36,568 nt of DNA from Eubacterium sp. CAG:252 (GTDB lineage Bacteria; Bacillota; Clostridia; Lachnospirales; Lachnospiraceae), in contig FR886344.1 of assembly GCA_000436535.1 (NCBI GenBank), positions 3,352-39,919 of the forward strand, written 5' to 3'. Under the pieces are notes generated by a model. The model saw only the letters and a list, made by a program, of their open reading frames with translations. It made no database searches and had not been told where the DNA came from. The translations under genes and the position numbers were made by a program. Position 1 is the first letter of the stretch. Each line of letters starts with the position of its first letter. Below, piece by piece: positions 1 through 8,481 of the stretch.

Positions 1-462
1 TGGAGTTCTTATTCAGTTGAAAAACCTAGTGAACTTGGTGGAAATTCTTCTAGCTAAAGTTCATCTGGTTCTAACTCAGGAAGCTCTTCAGGAACAATCT
101 CAGGTTCAGCCTCTGGTTCGTCTGACTCTGGAAGCTCATCTGACTCAGCCTCTGCTTCAGCTGGCTCTGATAGTTCGTCCGGCTCAGCTTCTGCTTCAAT
201 TGGTTCTGATAGTTCATCCGGCTCAGCTTCTGCTTCAGCTGGCTCTGGTTGTTCATCTGACTCAACCTCAGGTTCTTCTAGCTCTGGAAGTTCGACAGAT
301 ACATCGTCATCTGGAAGTAATTCAACGGATAGTTCTAATTCGTCTGATACTAATCCGACAACAGGTGATAATGCTCCTATAAAGATTGCTGCTTCTATAG
401 GAACTATAATAATCGCGGCTGGTGCTGTGTATGTAGTGTATAATAAGAAGAAGAGAATATAG
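1..462 (+). pseudogene. C-terminal end of serine-rich, sortase-anchored surface protein, interrupted by a stop
   Basis: The frame starting at base 1 is open to the left edge and ends with TAG at 460-462, but it carries a TAA at 55-57 inside a run of serine codons, where one base change from TCA would explain it. After this stop there is no usable start codon, so the 3' part cannot be translated on its own. The encoded tail is almost all Ser, Gly, Ala and Asp, followed by a sorting-signal-like end: NPTTGD (bases 352-369), a hydrophobic stretch of about 20 residues, then the basic tail NKKKRI. This order (motif, membrane segment, positive tail) is that of proteins attached to the cell wall by sortase. 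NPTTG is a variant of LPXTG. The Ser/Asp-rich part would be the extended stalk. The N-terminal ligand-binding part lies outside the window. A sequencing error at base 56 is the alternative to a real nonsense mutation. Confidence 0.62.
124..240 (+). repeat. 39-bp tandem repeat in the serine-rich stalk
   Basis: Three 39-bp units (124-162, 163-201, 202-240) encode 13-residue units of the form GSDSSSGSASAS(I/A). The last two are nearly identical in DNA, which points to recent slippage or recombination. A degraded fourth unit follows. Repeats of this kind set stalk length in anchored surface proteins. Confidence 0.75.
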
Positions 463-535
463 TTTAAAAACTATAGCTTGACTTATTAATAATAGATTAA
501 ATTATATAATCCATTATACAGCAGCTATCGTGTCA

Positions 536-584
536 GTAATCTATATTTATACATTATATACATTAATGTATGAATATAGATTAC
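536..584 (+). terminator. Long AT-rich hairpin downstream of the surface-protein gene
   Basis: Arms 536-556 and 564-584 pair at 20 of 21 positions with a 7-base loop. It starts 74 bp after the surface-protein stop, so it is a plausible transcript end, although no clear T-run follows. The 463-867 gap otherwise holds a partial family 1 element and the 811-851 terminator. Confidence 0.45.
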
Positions 585-696
585 TGTATAATTTCAAACA
601 CTAATATATATTATATATTTTTCATTGCAACAATATTAAACAGAAAATTTAGAATTGCATAAAAACAAATCCTTTTTAACAAAAACATAAAAATAG

Positions 697-759
697 CAAA
701 AAATATGTCTTTATAAAACAGACATATCCATACAATGCTTTAGATTTGCTCATTTATGG
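697..759 (-). repeat. Family 1 small element, one end only (partial)
   Basis: This matches the second half of the full copy at 3477-3616 (same AAATATGTCTTT, CAGACATA and ATTTGCTCATTTATGG blocks in the same order). The other half is too diverged to delimit. Confidence 0.6.
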
Positions 760-810
760 TTATCAAAAATGAACTGAAATAATTGAATTATTATTACATT
801 TATAACTAAC

Positions 811-851
811 AATACCCCGTCAAATATTATCTAAGTATTTGACGGGGTATT
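811..851 (-). terminator. Terminator of the HD-domain gene
   Basis: Perfect 16-bp stem (811-826 with 836-851, core ACCCCGTCAAATA) and a 9-base loop, just past the stop of the minus-strand gene at 868. It is GC-rich at the base and flanked by AT-rich DNA, so it could end transcription from either side. Confidence 0.7.
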
Positions 852-867
852 TATATTTAGAAGTATA

Positions 868-1332
868 TTAATATCCAACAGCAGGTGAGAATGTCTCCTT
901 AACCGCACAATACTTATCTGCAAGGCACACAAGCCAAGCTTCTCTGCACATTGGTGGAACTACTGTAAGTGGAAACATATGTCTTGATATTATATTTCTT
1001 TCTATGTCACCAAGTTCATATTCCTTTTCAGCATTCTTAAGCGCTGTTCCCGGATGAGTGAAACCATGGAAATGATGTCCCTTTCTCTTCTCATGCCAGT
1101 CATATAAGAAATAATCATGTAAAAGAGCTCCCCTTACAAGTGCCTTTTCATTAACCTTTATGTGAAAAAATTCTGCAAGCATAAGGCTTGCTCCTGCTAC
1201 ACCAACACTATGCTCATATACTGTTGTTGAACCATGCTGTATAGCTTTTTTCTCTCGTGCAAGATTGCCCTTCTCCTCTAATTCAGAAAGTACCAAGTTA
1301 AAAAGATGCTGATTTTTCTCTGATAACTTCAC
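868..1332 (-). CDS. HD-domain phosphohydrolase-like protein
   Basis: A small HD-domain protein of about 154 residues. The metal-binding pattern is visible in order: the His of YEHSVGVA, the HD pair in LLHDYFLYDWH, the conserved HPGTAL turn, the His of ISRHMFPL and the Asp of LADKYC. HD proteins usually cut phosphate esters of nucleotides or related compounds with bound divalent metal. The substrate here is unknown. The open frame extends to an ATG at 1404, but there is no ribosome site there. A GGAG at 1340-1343 sits 7 bases before a GTG at 1332, and as I recall relatives of this size begin at about this point, so I prefer the GTG start. It stands alone, with its own terminator at 811-851. 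Cytoplasmic; no membrane segment or signal peptide. Confidence 0.8.
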   Translation of the reverse strand: MKLSEKNQHLFNLVLSELEEKGNLAREKKAIQHGSTTVYEHSVGVAGASLMLAEFFHIKVNEKALVRGALLHDYFLYDWHEKRKGHHFHGFTHPGTALKNAEKEYELGDIERNIISRHMFPLTVVPPMCREAWLVCLADKYCAVKETFSPAVGY

Positions 1333-1659
1333 TTCAAATCTCCATTCTGACACTTGGCTGTATATAATTAATATAATACCATTCTGCTTCTCATAAATAT
1401 TCATTCGTTAATGGCACAAGAAAAGTAAATATTTGCTTTGCAATAGCTTAACTTTCTTTTGCTCTTATTATATTCCAGCATATATGTCATACATATCCCA
1501 CATACTATAAGTTACATTATAATGAAATATATTGGTTAGTTGCATATAACCAGTATACCCATTCGGCAACATTATATCATATGCCAATTCATATGACAAT
1601 ATATTATATATATGTTAGTATTATTTTATAAAACTTATTGGAAATAAATATTGCTACAT

Positions 1660-2451
1660 TTATAATATGTATTTTTCTACCATAGTTTCTATTATATCAT
1701 TTCTTAATACCGATTGTGATGTTTCAAATGTAAGAATAAGTCTTTCTCCCGGAAATATGTCATTTTTCTCATAAGCTTCTATTTTCTTAATTGCATTTTG
1801 GACATATATGGTATCATCCATCATTCCATCGTGTTCCCAATATATTTCTTTACCTGTTTTTTTAGACAAAAACGTAAAATCAGGATAAACAACTCCATAA
1901 CCTTTTAATTTCAAAGGACACTCATATTTATATGGTATATTATGATAATAAAAATAATCGGCAAGAATTTTTTCTGACTTTGAACGCACTCGTTCACCAT
2001 TCTGCGTATATATTTCTACAGCATCCTCTCTAAATTCCTTTCCTGTGTATTCAATTCTTTTCCATTCCTCAACCTTATTTTCCCATGTCTGTTCTACTGG
2101 TTCTATCAATATTTGCCTTGCAATATGTTCACTATATAAACAATTTTCAAATTCCTTGTCCTCATAATCTTTAAGTATATTGGTTATTTGCTTTAATCTC
2201 CTTAATGCTTTTGTCAGTATTTTCTGATTGTATTCCTTCTGAGCTAATTTCCTTGCAATATCCCTATTCTCTTTGTTTATATAGGTTCCTATTTTGTTTT
2301 CGTTAGTACACTTAAAATATCTTATTCGACCTTTGTCCATAGATACTCTCAATCTTCCCTCTGGTACATCCTCTAATTGAGCTTTGCATATTTTTATAAG
2401 CTTTTCTAAATGTATTTTTTCCTCTATAAGCATATTTCTTAATCCCATCAT
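1660..2451 (-). CDS. Hypothetical protein with PD-(D/E)XK-like nuclease domain
   Basis: The 263-residue protein has two parts. Residues 1-130 are charged and helical, probably coiled (for example IHLEKLIKICKAQLEDV and the Lys/Arg-rich region 65-100). Residues about 150-263 look like a restriction-endonuclease fold: RSKSE (E160), an alpha-helix, YPDFTF (D191) and IYWEHDG (E206). The spacing of E, PD and a following E-x-(K/H/D) element fits the PD-(D/E)XK superfamily, although the canonical Lys of the last motif is not obvious. I recognise it as a conserved Lachnospiraceae hypothetical protein rather than a named enzyme. The start is supported by AAAGGAG at about 2461-2467 upstream of ATG 2451; the next codon is also ATG. 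The 63-bp tandem array lies directly upstream. The function could be DNA cleavage or repair linked to defence or a mobile element, but no partner gene is beside it. Confidence 0.6.
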   Translation of the reverse strand: MMGLRNMLIEEKIHLEKLIKICKAQLEDVPEGRLRVSMDKGRIRYFKCTNENKIGTYINKENRDIARKLAQKEYNQKILTKALRRLKQITNILKDYEDKEFENCLYSEHIARQILIEPVEQTWENKVEEWKRIEYTGKEFREDAVEIYTQNGERVRSKSEKILADYFYYHNIPYKYECPLKLKGYGVVYPDFTFLSKKTGKEIYWEHDGMMDDTIYVQNAIKKIEAYEKNDIFPGERLILTFETSQSVLRNDIIETMVEKYIL

Positions 2452-2507
2452 ATGTTACTTCTCCTTTATATCATTTAATTATTGACTCTATTTAAGTGTT
2501 TTCTCAT

Positions 2508-3362
2508 CTAAGTCATTGTTTCTTTGCTACATACTCTTCTGCTTATGACCTTATTTTCTTTTTTTGCTTTCTAAGTCACTGTTTCTTTTTTCGCATTACT
2601 CCCTCCTTTGACCTTATTTGCTTTTTCGACTTCCTAAGTCACTGTTTCTTTTTTCTCCTCTCTCCCTCCTTTGACCTTATTTTCTTTTTCGGCTTTCTAA
2701 GTCACTGTTTCTTTTTTCTCCTCTCTCCCTCCTTTGACCTTATTTTCTTTTTCGGCTTTCTAAGTCACTGTTTCTTTTTTCTCCTCTCTCCCTCCTTTGA
2801 CCTTATTTTCTTTTTCGGCTTTCTAAGTCACTGTTTCTTTTTTCTCCTCTCTCCCTCCTTTGACCTTATTTTCTTTTTCGGCTTTCTAAGTCACTGTTTC
2901 TTTTTTCTCCTCTCTCCCTCCTTTGACCTTATTTTCTTTTTCGGCTTTCTAAGTCACTGTTTCTTTTTTCTCCTCTCTCCCTCCTTTGACCTTATTTTCT
3001 TTTTCGGCTTTCTAAGTCACTGTTTCTTTTTTCTCCTCTCTCCCTCCTTTGACCTTATTTGCTTTTTCGGCTTTCTAAGTCATTGTTTCTTTGCTACATA
3101 CTCTTCTGCTTATGACCCTATTTTCTTTTTTGACTTTCTGGGTCATTGTTTCTTTATTCGCATCACTCCCCACTTTGACCTTATTTGCTTTTTCGGCTTT
3201 CTAAGTCATTGTTTCTTTTTTCTCCTCTCTCCCTCCTTTGACCTTATTTGCTTTTTCGACTTCCTAAGTCACTGTTTCTTTTTTCTCCTCTCTCCCTCCT
3301 TTGACCTTATTTGCTTTTTCGACTTCCTAAGTCACTGTTTCTTTTTTCTCCTCTCTCCCTCC
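2508..3362. repeat. 63-bp tandem repeat array (about 13.6 units)
   Basis: Units begin with CTAAGTCA(C/T)TGTTTC at 2508 and at every 63 bp up to 3327 (14 starts), and the last unit breaks off at about 3362. The plus strand is almost all pyrimidine: each standard unit has an unbroken run of about 28 C/T bases. Because 63 is a multiple of three, one plus frame stays open (GTG 2496 to 3461), and it reads as a Phe/Cys/Leu-rich repeat without a ribosome site. I treat it as non-coding. Minus frames contain stops in every unit. The array fills most of the 1.5-kb gap between the PD-(D/E)XK-like gene and ftsH. Confidence 0.9.
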
Positions 3363-3476
3363 CATAAGTCATTTTCTATATTATATATATTATTATGTGT
3401 ACTCTTTCTATATCTGTATCACACATATAAAACTAATTTTATTATATTGGGGAATTTCTAAATTTGATTTTTATGA

Positions 3477-3616
3477 CTATAAATGAGCAAATACAGAAAA
3501 TATACAAAAATAAATTATTTTTATTTGTACCTCATATACATTTCAATAGATTATTAAAAATATGTCTTTCTAACGCAGACATACTTGTGTAATATTTTAA
3601 ATTTGCTCATTTGTAG
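3477..3616 (-). repeat. Family 1 small inverted-repeat element, full copy (140 bp)
   Basis: It runs from CTATAAATGAGCAAAT to ATTTGCTCATTTGTAG, which are inverted copies of each other. The inner sequence matches the copies at 22741, 17650, 20318 and 28279. Orientation is opposite to the last three. Confidence 0.85.
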
Positions 3617-3638
3617 TTTTATGATTTTAACTCGCAAT

Positions 3639-3810
3639 CTATAAATAGATATATAAAATCTGCAAATTAATTAATAATGGGATAACTGAAATATATTTTC
3701 AAGAATTTACTGACATTGCAAAATTATTCACTCCATAAAATGTGTATAATCAAATACGCTTTTAAGAAATTATATAAAATGCATAATGTTTTAAATTCTC
3801 TCATTTATAG
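3639..3810. repeat. Probable diverged family 1 element
   Basis: It begins with CTATAAATAGATA and ends with ATTCTCTCATTTATAG. The inner part near the end (GCATAATGTTTTAAA) resembles family 1, but the centre is not alignable by eye. It lies 22 bp after the full copy at 3477-3616. Confidence 0.4.
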
Positions 3811-3835
3811 TTGTAATTGATAATCAGACAATATT

Positions 3836-3886
3836 CATAATACTACCATTCAAGGCTTATTCCCTGCCCTGAACAGTAGTATTATG
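3836..3886 (-). terminator. Hairpin downstream of ftsH
   Basis: CATAATACTAC (3836-3846) pairs exactly with GTAGTATTATG (3876-3886), and part of the interior (TTCA-GG with CC-TGAA) extends the stem. It lies about 65 bp after the ftsH stop. No strong T-run follows, so it could equally be a stabilising 3' structure. Confidence 0.55.
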
Positions 3887-3951
3887 ACTTATTTATTGAT
3901 ATTTAATTAGATATTTTATTATATTATTCTGGTATGCCAGATGAATGTATC

Positions 3952-6261
3952 TTATTCCTGTGAACCACCACGAGCATTAATATCATCTGCACCTGCATTA
4001 TCAGTACCTTCTACTCCTGCGCCGATAGCATTACCTGAATTTTCAACTGTTCCTACACCAGCATCATTACCTGAATTTTCAACAGCTCCTGCTCCATCAG
4101 CATTATCTGAACTCTCTACAGCTTCTGCACCCACAGAATAATCTGTTCCTTTAACAAAATCATCACTTGAAGATACAGCCTTCTCACTATCACTCACACT
4201 GCTGACCTCACCAATACCTTTCCAGATATCTGTTTCACTAGGGCCATTAAGTGTTGATGAATAGCTTCCATCTTCGTTAAATGTTACGCTTTCTGCAACC
4301 TTTTCAGAATGAGTAAAGCCTGTTGTATCTGTAGGCTCAGGAAGTCCCTTGACTTCTCTGAATATCTTCATGAATTCCTTACCTGTGATAGTTTCATGGT
4401 CATACAGATAATGTGCTATCTTATCAAGTACATCTCTGTTCTCTGTAAGAAGCTGTTTAGCTTCTTCATAGCACTCCTTAAGCATATTCTTAACTTCTTC
4501 ATCTATCTGCGCGGCTGTTTCATCTGAACAGTCAAGTCTTGCGTTACCGTTAAGATATGGATCATCAACAGTAGCAAGATTCATAAGACCGAAACGCTCT
4601 GACATACCATACTGGGTTATCATCGCCTTTGCAATCTTAGTTGCCTTTTCTATATCATTGGCAGCACCTGTAGTAACCTTGCCGAATACAATCTCTTCTG
4701 CGGCACGTCCGGCTACTAAAGTAACAAGCCTTGTCATAAGCTCATCCTTATTCTGAAGATACTTCTCTTCCTCAGGTACCTGCATAACATATCCAAGAGA
4801 ACCCATAGTTCTAGGAACAATGGTAATCTTCTGAACTGGTTCAGAATCCTTCTTAAGTGCAGTAACAAGTGCATGACCTACTTCGTGGTAGGCAACTGTC
4901 TGCTTCTCTTCCTTGCTAAGAACTCTGTCCTTCTTTTCCTTACCTGCTATAACTACCTCTACAGCTTCGAAAAGATCCTTCTGTGATACATACTTTCTGC
5001 CTGCCTTAACTGCTGCGATAGCCGCTTCATTTATCATATTGGCAAGGTCAGAACCTACTGCACCACTTGTTGCAAGTCCGATTTCTTCAAAGTTGACTGT
5101 ATCATCCATAAGAACATCCTTAGAATGAACCTTAAGTGTCTCGATACGTCCCTTAAGATCTGGCTTATCAACTATAACTCTTCTGTCAAGACGACCTGGT
5201 CTAAGTAAAGCCTTATCAAGAACCTCAGGTCTGTTAGTTGCAGCAAGTATGAATATACCCTTAGATGAATCAAAACCATCCATCTCTGCAAGCAACTGGT
5301 TAAGTGTCTGCTCACGTTCATCATTACCACCACCATATCTTGAGTCACGGCTCTTACCTATGGCATCTATCTCATCTATAAATATAATACAAGGAGCCTG
5401 CTTAGTAGCTTCTTTGAAAAGATCTCTTACTCGTGAGGCACCAACACCTACAAACATCTCTACGAAATCTGAACCTGCAAGTGAAAAGAATGGAACATTC
5501 GCTTCACCGGCTACAGCCTTTGCAAGAAGAGTCTTACCTGTTCCAGGAGGACCTACTAAAAGAGCCCCCTTTGGAAGCTTGGCACCTATCTTTGAATATT
5601 TATCCGGATTATGAAGGAAATCAACTATTTCAGTAAGTGACTCCTTAGCCTCATCCTGTCCTGCTACATCTTTAAATGTAACTCCCGTCTTTTTCTGTAC
5701 ATATACCTTCGCAGTACTCTTGCCGACACCCATGCCGCCCATCATACCGCCGCCTTTGGATATTCTTCTGTATACAAAGGCAAATATAACATATATGAAA
5801 AGGAATGGAAGAACATACGCAACAAGGAACTCAACTATAGAAGAACTTGAATCCGGTATATATCCTGTGAATTCAATTCCTTTTCTCTTAAGAAGTGGTA
5901 CAAGACTGTCATCGTTGACATATCCTGTATAATATGTGTAACCAAGCTTATTGACACCATTACTTTCCTGAGCACTCTCTGTAGGTGTAATAAGTATTCT
6001 GTCCTGTTCAAGCGATACGCTCTCTACCTCATCATTATTCACCATTTCGATGAATTCATTGTAAGATATTTCCTTATATGTGGCATTTCTTAACAGACTG
6101 TTAAGCATTGTTATACCAATAAATGTTATAACAGCTGCTATTATAATAAACACAATAAGGTTGACATTCTTAGGCTTTTTATTATTATTGCCATTTCTGT
6201 CATTACGGTTATTGTTGTTATTACCACCACCGTAATTATTACCATTGTTGTAATTATCCAT
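3952..6261 (-). CDS. ftsH: ATP-dependent zinc metalloprotease FtsH
   Basis: A membrane-bound AAA+ protease that unfolds and degrades unassembled membrane proteins and short-lived regulators as a hexamer. Residues in order: Asn/Gly-rich cytoplasmic start (1-33), membrane segment 34-55, external domain, membrane segment about 143-165, Walker A GPPGTGKT (237-244), Walker B IIFIDEID (292-299), the second region of homology around 341-360, and zinc motif HEVGH (459-463) with the third ligand probably Asp 536 (AANDIEKA). The core ends near residue 632. The remaining ~135 residues are an acidic low-complexity tail with three 12-residue repeats. At 769 residues it is longer than the usual 600-700. 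GGAG at about 6270 precedes ATG 6261. The AT-rich upstream gap (6262-6589) holds the pyrG terminator and a small hairpin. Monocistronic by appearance. Confidence 0.97.
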   Translation of the reverse strand: MDNYNNGNNYGGGNNNNNRNDRNGNNNKKPKNVNLIVFIIIAAVITFIGITMLNSLLRNATYKEISYNEFIEMVNNDEVESVSLEQDRILITPTESAQESNGVNKLGYTYYTGYVNDDSLVPLLKRKGIEFTGYIPDSSSSIVEFLVAYVLPFLFIYVIFAFVYRRISKGGGMMGGMGVGKSTAKVYVQKKTGVTFKDVAGQDEAKESLTEIVDFLHNPDKYSKIGAKLPKGALLVGPPGTGKTLLAKAVAGEANVPFFSLAGSDFVEMFVGVGASRVRDLFKEATKQAPCIIFIDEIDAIGKSRDSRYGGGNDEREQTLNQLLAEMDGFDSSKGIFILAATNRPEVLDKALLRPGRLDRRVIVDKPDLKGRIETLKVHSKDVLMDDTVNFEEIGLATSGAVGSDLANMINEAAIAAVKAGRKYVSQKDLFEAVEVVIAGKEKKDRVLSKEEKQTVAYHEVGHALVTALKKDSEPVQKITIVPRTMGSLGYVMQVPEEEKYLQNKDELMTRLVTLVAGRAAEEIVFGKVTTGAANDIEKATKIAKAMITQYGMSERFGLMNLATVDDPYLNGNARLDCSDETAAQIDEEVKNMLKECYEEAKQLLTENRDVLDKIAHYLYDHETITGKEFMKIFREVKGLPEPTDTTGFTHSEKVAESVTFNEDGSYSSTLNGPSETDIWKGIGEVSSVSDSEKAVSSSDDFVKGTDYSVGAEAVESSDNADGAGAVENSGNDAGVGTVENSGNAIGAGVEGTDNAGADDINARGGSQE
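4031..4138 (-). repeat. 36-bp tandem repeat in the ftsH C-terminal tail
   Basis: Three 36-bp units (4031-4066, 4067-4102, 4103-4138) encode units of the type AVENSGNDAGVG, TVENSGNAIGAG and AVESSDNADGAG. The tail is Asp/Glu/Gly/Ala/Asn-rich and likely disordered. Copy number may vary between strains. Confidence 0.8.
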
Positions 6262-6506
6262 CCTGTGTCTCCATTCCTAGTTTCTTTATACTCTCATAGT
6301 CTGCCATAAGCCTTTGGCAGCAGCCTTCTCAGCCTATAAAAATATCACGATAATTGCAGACAGTATGATATAACATTACACACTTCTTTTTAATCTTTTA
6401 TCCTCATATTAACAGACAATACCTATTATAAAGAAGGAATATTTATAAATCAACCTAAAATCAAAGGTTTCACACTATTTATTTTTTATTAATATTTTTT
6501 ATTACA

Positions 6507-6549
6507 AAAGCCTGTAATATGGAAATATACTTCCCATACTACAGGCTTT
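6507..6549 (-). terminator. Intrinsic terminator of pyrG
   Basis: AAAGCCTGTAATATGG (6507-6522) pairs with CCATACTACAGGCTTT (6534-6549) with one mismatch in the stem. Read on the minus strand it lies 41 bp after the pyrG stop and is followed by TTTTGTAAT and T/A-rich DNA. Confidence 0.75.
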
Positions 6550-6589
6550 ACATATTCTATAAATATTCAGAATTATTATTCACTGTTAA

Positions 6590-8209
6590 TTACTTTCCAG
6601 TATTCTTATCCTGATAATCAAGTGCCGCACCAATAAATCCTCTGAATAATGGGTGTGGTCTGTTAGGTCTTGACTTTAATTCAGGATGTGCCTGTGTAGC
6701 CACAAACCAAGGATGATTTTTAATCTCTATCATCTCAACTATTCTTCCGTCTGGTGAAATGCCTGAAAGTTCCATACCATTTTCAACAAGAACTTTTCTG
6801 TAATCATTATTAACTTCGTATCTGTGTCTGTGTCTTTCGTGGATAGTTTCCTCACCATACAGCTCATATGCCTTAGAGTCTTTTGCAAGTACACAAGGAT
6901 ATGAACCAAGTCTTAATGTACCACCGATATCATCAATACCCTCCTGGTCTGGCATAAGATGAATAACCGGATGAGTTGTATCAGGCTTAAGTTCAACACT
7001 ATGTGCATCCTCGTATCCGATGACATCTCTTGCAAATTCCACGATAGAAAGCTGCATACCAAGGCAAAGACCAAGGAATGGAATATTATTCTCTCTTGCA
7101 TATCTTATTGCCTGTATCTTACCTTCTATACCACGGTCGCCAAATCCGCCCGGAACAAGAATTCCTGATACATCTGAAAGAATTTCTGATACATTGTCAG
7201 CAGTTACTGTTTCTGAGTCAACCCACTTTATAGTAACATCACATGAATTGGCTACGCCACCATGCTTAAGTGCTTCAACAACTGATATATATGCATCATG
7301 AAGCTGTATATACTTACCAACAAGTGCAACTGTAACCTTCTTTGTAGGATTTTTCCATGCTTTACACATAGCTCTCCACTCATCAAGGTCTGGCTCTGGG
7401 CACTCAAGTTCAAGACATTCGCAGGCTACCTGTGCAAGATGCTCCTCCTCCATAGCAAGTGGTGCATCATAAAGAATTTCAACATCAAGGTTCTGTAATA
7501 CATGTGACTTAGGAACATTACAGAATAATGCAATCTTGTCCTTAATACCCGGTTCAAGAGGATGTTCTGTACGGCAGACAAGAATATCTGGCTGTATTCC
7601 CATTCCCTGTAACTCCTTGACACTTGCCTGTGTTGGCTTCGTCTTCATTTCTCCTGATGCCTTAAGATAAGGAATAAGTGTTACGTGGATGAGTATAGCA
7701 TTTTCACGTCCTACCTCACGCTGGAACTGTCTTATAGCCTCAAGGAATGGCTGTGACTCAATATCACCTACAGTACCGCCAACTTCAATAATGGCAATCT
7801 TAGTTTCATCTGTGGAATAATCTCTGTAGAAACGGCTCTTTATTTCATTAGTAATATGTGGAATAACCTGAACTGTTCCTCCACCAAAGTCACCTCTTCT
7901 CTCCTTCTGGAGAACTGACCAGTATACCTTACCTGTTGTTACATTGGAATTCTTGTTAAGACTTTCGTCTATAAATCTTTCATAATGTCCAAGGTCAAGG
8001 TCTGTTTCTGCTCCGTCATCAGTTACAAACACCTCTCCGTGCTGGATAGGATTCATAGTACCAGGGTCGATATTGATATAAGGATCGAACTTCTGCATAG
8101 TCACCTTAAATCCACGTGCCTTTAATAATCTTCCTAAAGATGCTGCTGTTATTCCCTTACCAAGTCCTGAAACAACACCGCCTGTTACAAATACATACTT
8201 TACAGCCAT
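6590..8209 (-). CDS. pyrG: CTP synthase (glutamine-hydrolysing)
   Basis: Converts UTP to CTP using ATP and the amide of glutamine, the last step of pyrimidine nucleotide synthesis, in the cytosol. The N-terminal synthetase half starts with KYVFVTGGVVSGLGKGI (P-loop-like) and includes KFDPYINIDPGTMNP and the HGEVFVTDDGAETDLDLGHYERF block that binds nucleotide and metal. The C-terminal class I glutamine amidotransferase half has the nucleophile Cys in GLCLGMQ and the His-x-Glu of HPELKSRP. The length of 539 residues is typical. TAGGAGG precedes ATG 8209 at ideal distance. Upstream, a GC-rich hairpin followed by U residues (8339-8376) sits between a TATAAT-like box and the gene, a layout that in other Firmicutes allows CTP-controlled attenuation. 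The initiating GGG known from Bacillus subtilis is not seen. Confidence 0.98.
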   Translation of the reverse strand: MAVKYVFVTGGVVSGLGKGITAASLGRLLKARGFKVTMQKFDPYINIDPGTMNPIQHGEVFVTDDGAETDLDLGHYERFIDESLNKNSNVTTGKVYWSVLQKERRGDFGGGTVQVIPHITNEIKSRFYRDYSTDETKIAIIEVGGTVGDIESQPFLEAIRQFQREVGRENAILIHVTLIPYLKASGEMKTKPTQASVKELQGMGIQPDILVCRTEHPLEPGIKDKIALFCNVPKSHVLQNLDVEILYDAPLAMEEEHLAQVACECLELECPEPDLDEWRAMCKAWKNPTKKVTVALVGKYIQLHDAYISVVEALKHGGVANSCDVTIKWVDSETVTADNVSEILSDVSGILVPGGFGDRGIEGKIQAIRYARENNIPFLGLCLGMQLSIVEFARDVIGYEDAHSVELKPDTTHPVIHLMPDQEGIDDIGGTLRLGSYPCVLAKDSKAYELYGEETIHERHRHRYEVNNDYRKVLVENGMELSGISPDGRIVEMIEIKNHPWFVATQAHPELKSRPNRPHPLFRGFIGAALDYQDKNTGK

Positions 8210-8338
8210 TTTTCCTCCTAACTGCCATATGGCATATTGGTTTAAACATAATAGTTATGTGTGAATTCTGGAACTAAATCCTGCCCTTCACCTATGTGTG
8301 AGGATTACACACCACTCTGCAATCCACACAATCCACGA

Positions 8339-8376
8339 AAAAATAAATATCCGGCAGTACACATAATTACTACCGG
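8339..8376 (-). terminator. Terminator hairpin between sfp-type gene and pyrG, possible pyrG attenuator
   Basis: On the minus strand CCGGTAGT pairs with ACTGCCGG (one G-U pair), followed by ATATTTATTTTTT. It lies 106 bp after the transferase stop and 130 bp before pyrG. A minus-strand TATAAT at 8406-8411 would place it inside a pyrG leader; its -35 region is weak. A second, A/T-only palindrome (about 8449-8467) is closer to the transferase stop. A perfect palindrome TGCCATATGGCA lies just upstream of the pyrG ribosome site. Confidence 0.6.
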
Positions 8377-8481
8377 CTACATCTTCGTCGCAAAATTTTT
8401 TTTACATTATACAGTCATTTTTTTTTAATTTCCACCCTTTTTTTGATAAAAAAACTCTAGTTTTTTATTTTATAACAATCA

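Noticed and set aside
2508..3362. CRISPR array
   Set aside because: Units are contiguous 63-bp repeats with no unique spacers and no cas genes in the window.
2496..3461. Plus-strand open frame of 321 codons through the 63-bp array
   Set aside because: It starts with GTG without a ribosome site, exists only because 63 is divisible by three, and gives a Phe/Cys/Leu-rich repeat unlike any real protein. No signal peptide or functional motif is seen.
8210..8412. Bacillus-type CTP attenuator with GGG start
   Set aside because: No G-run is present at the expected start site; only the hairpin and T-run can be supported.
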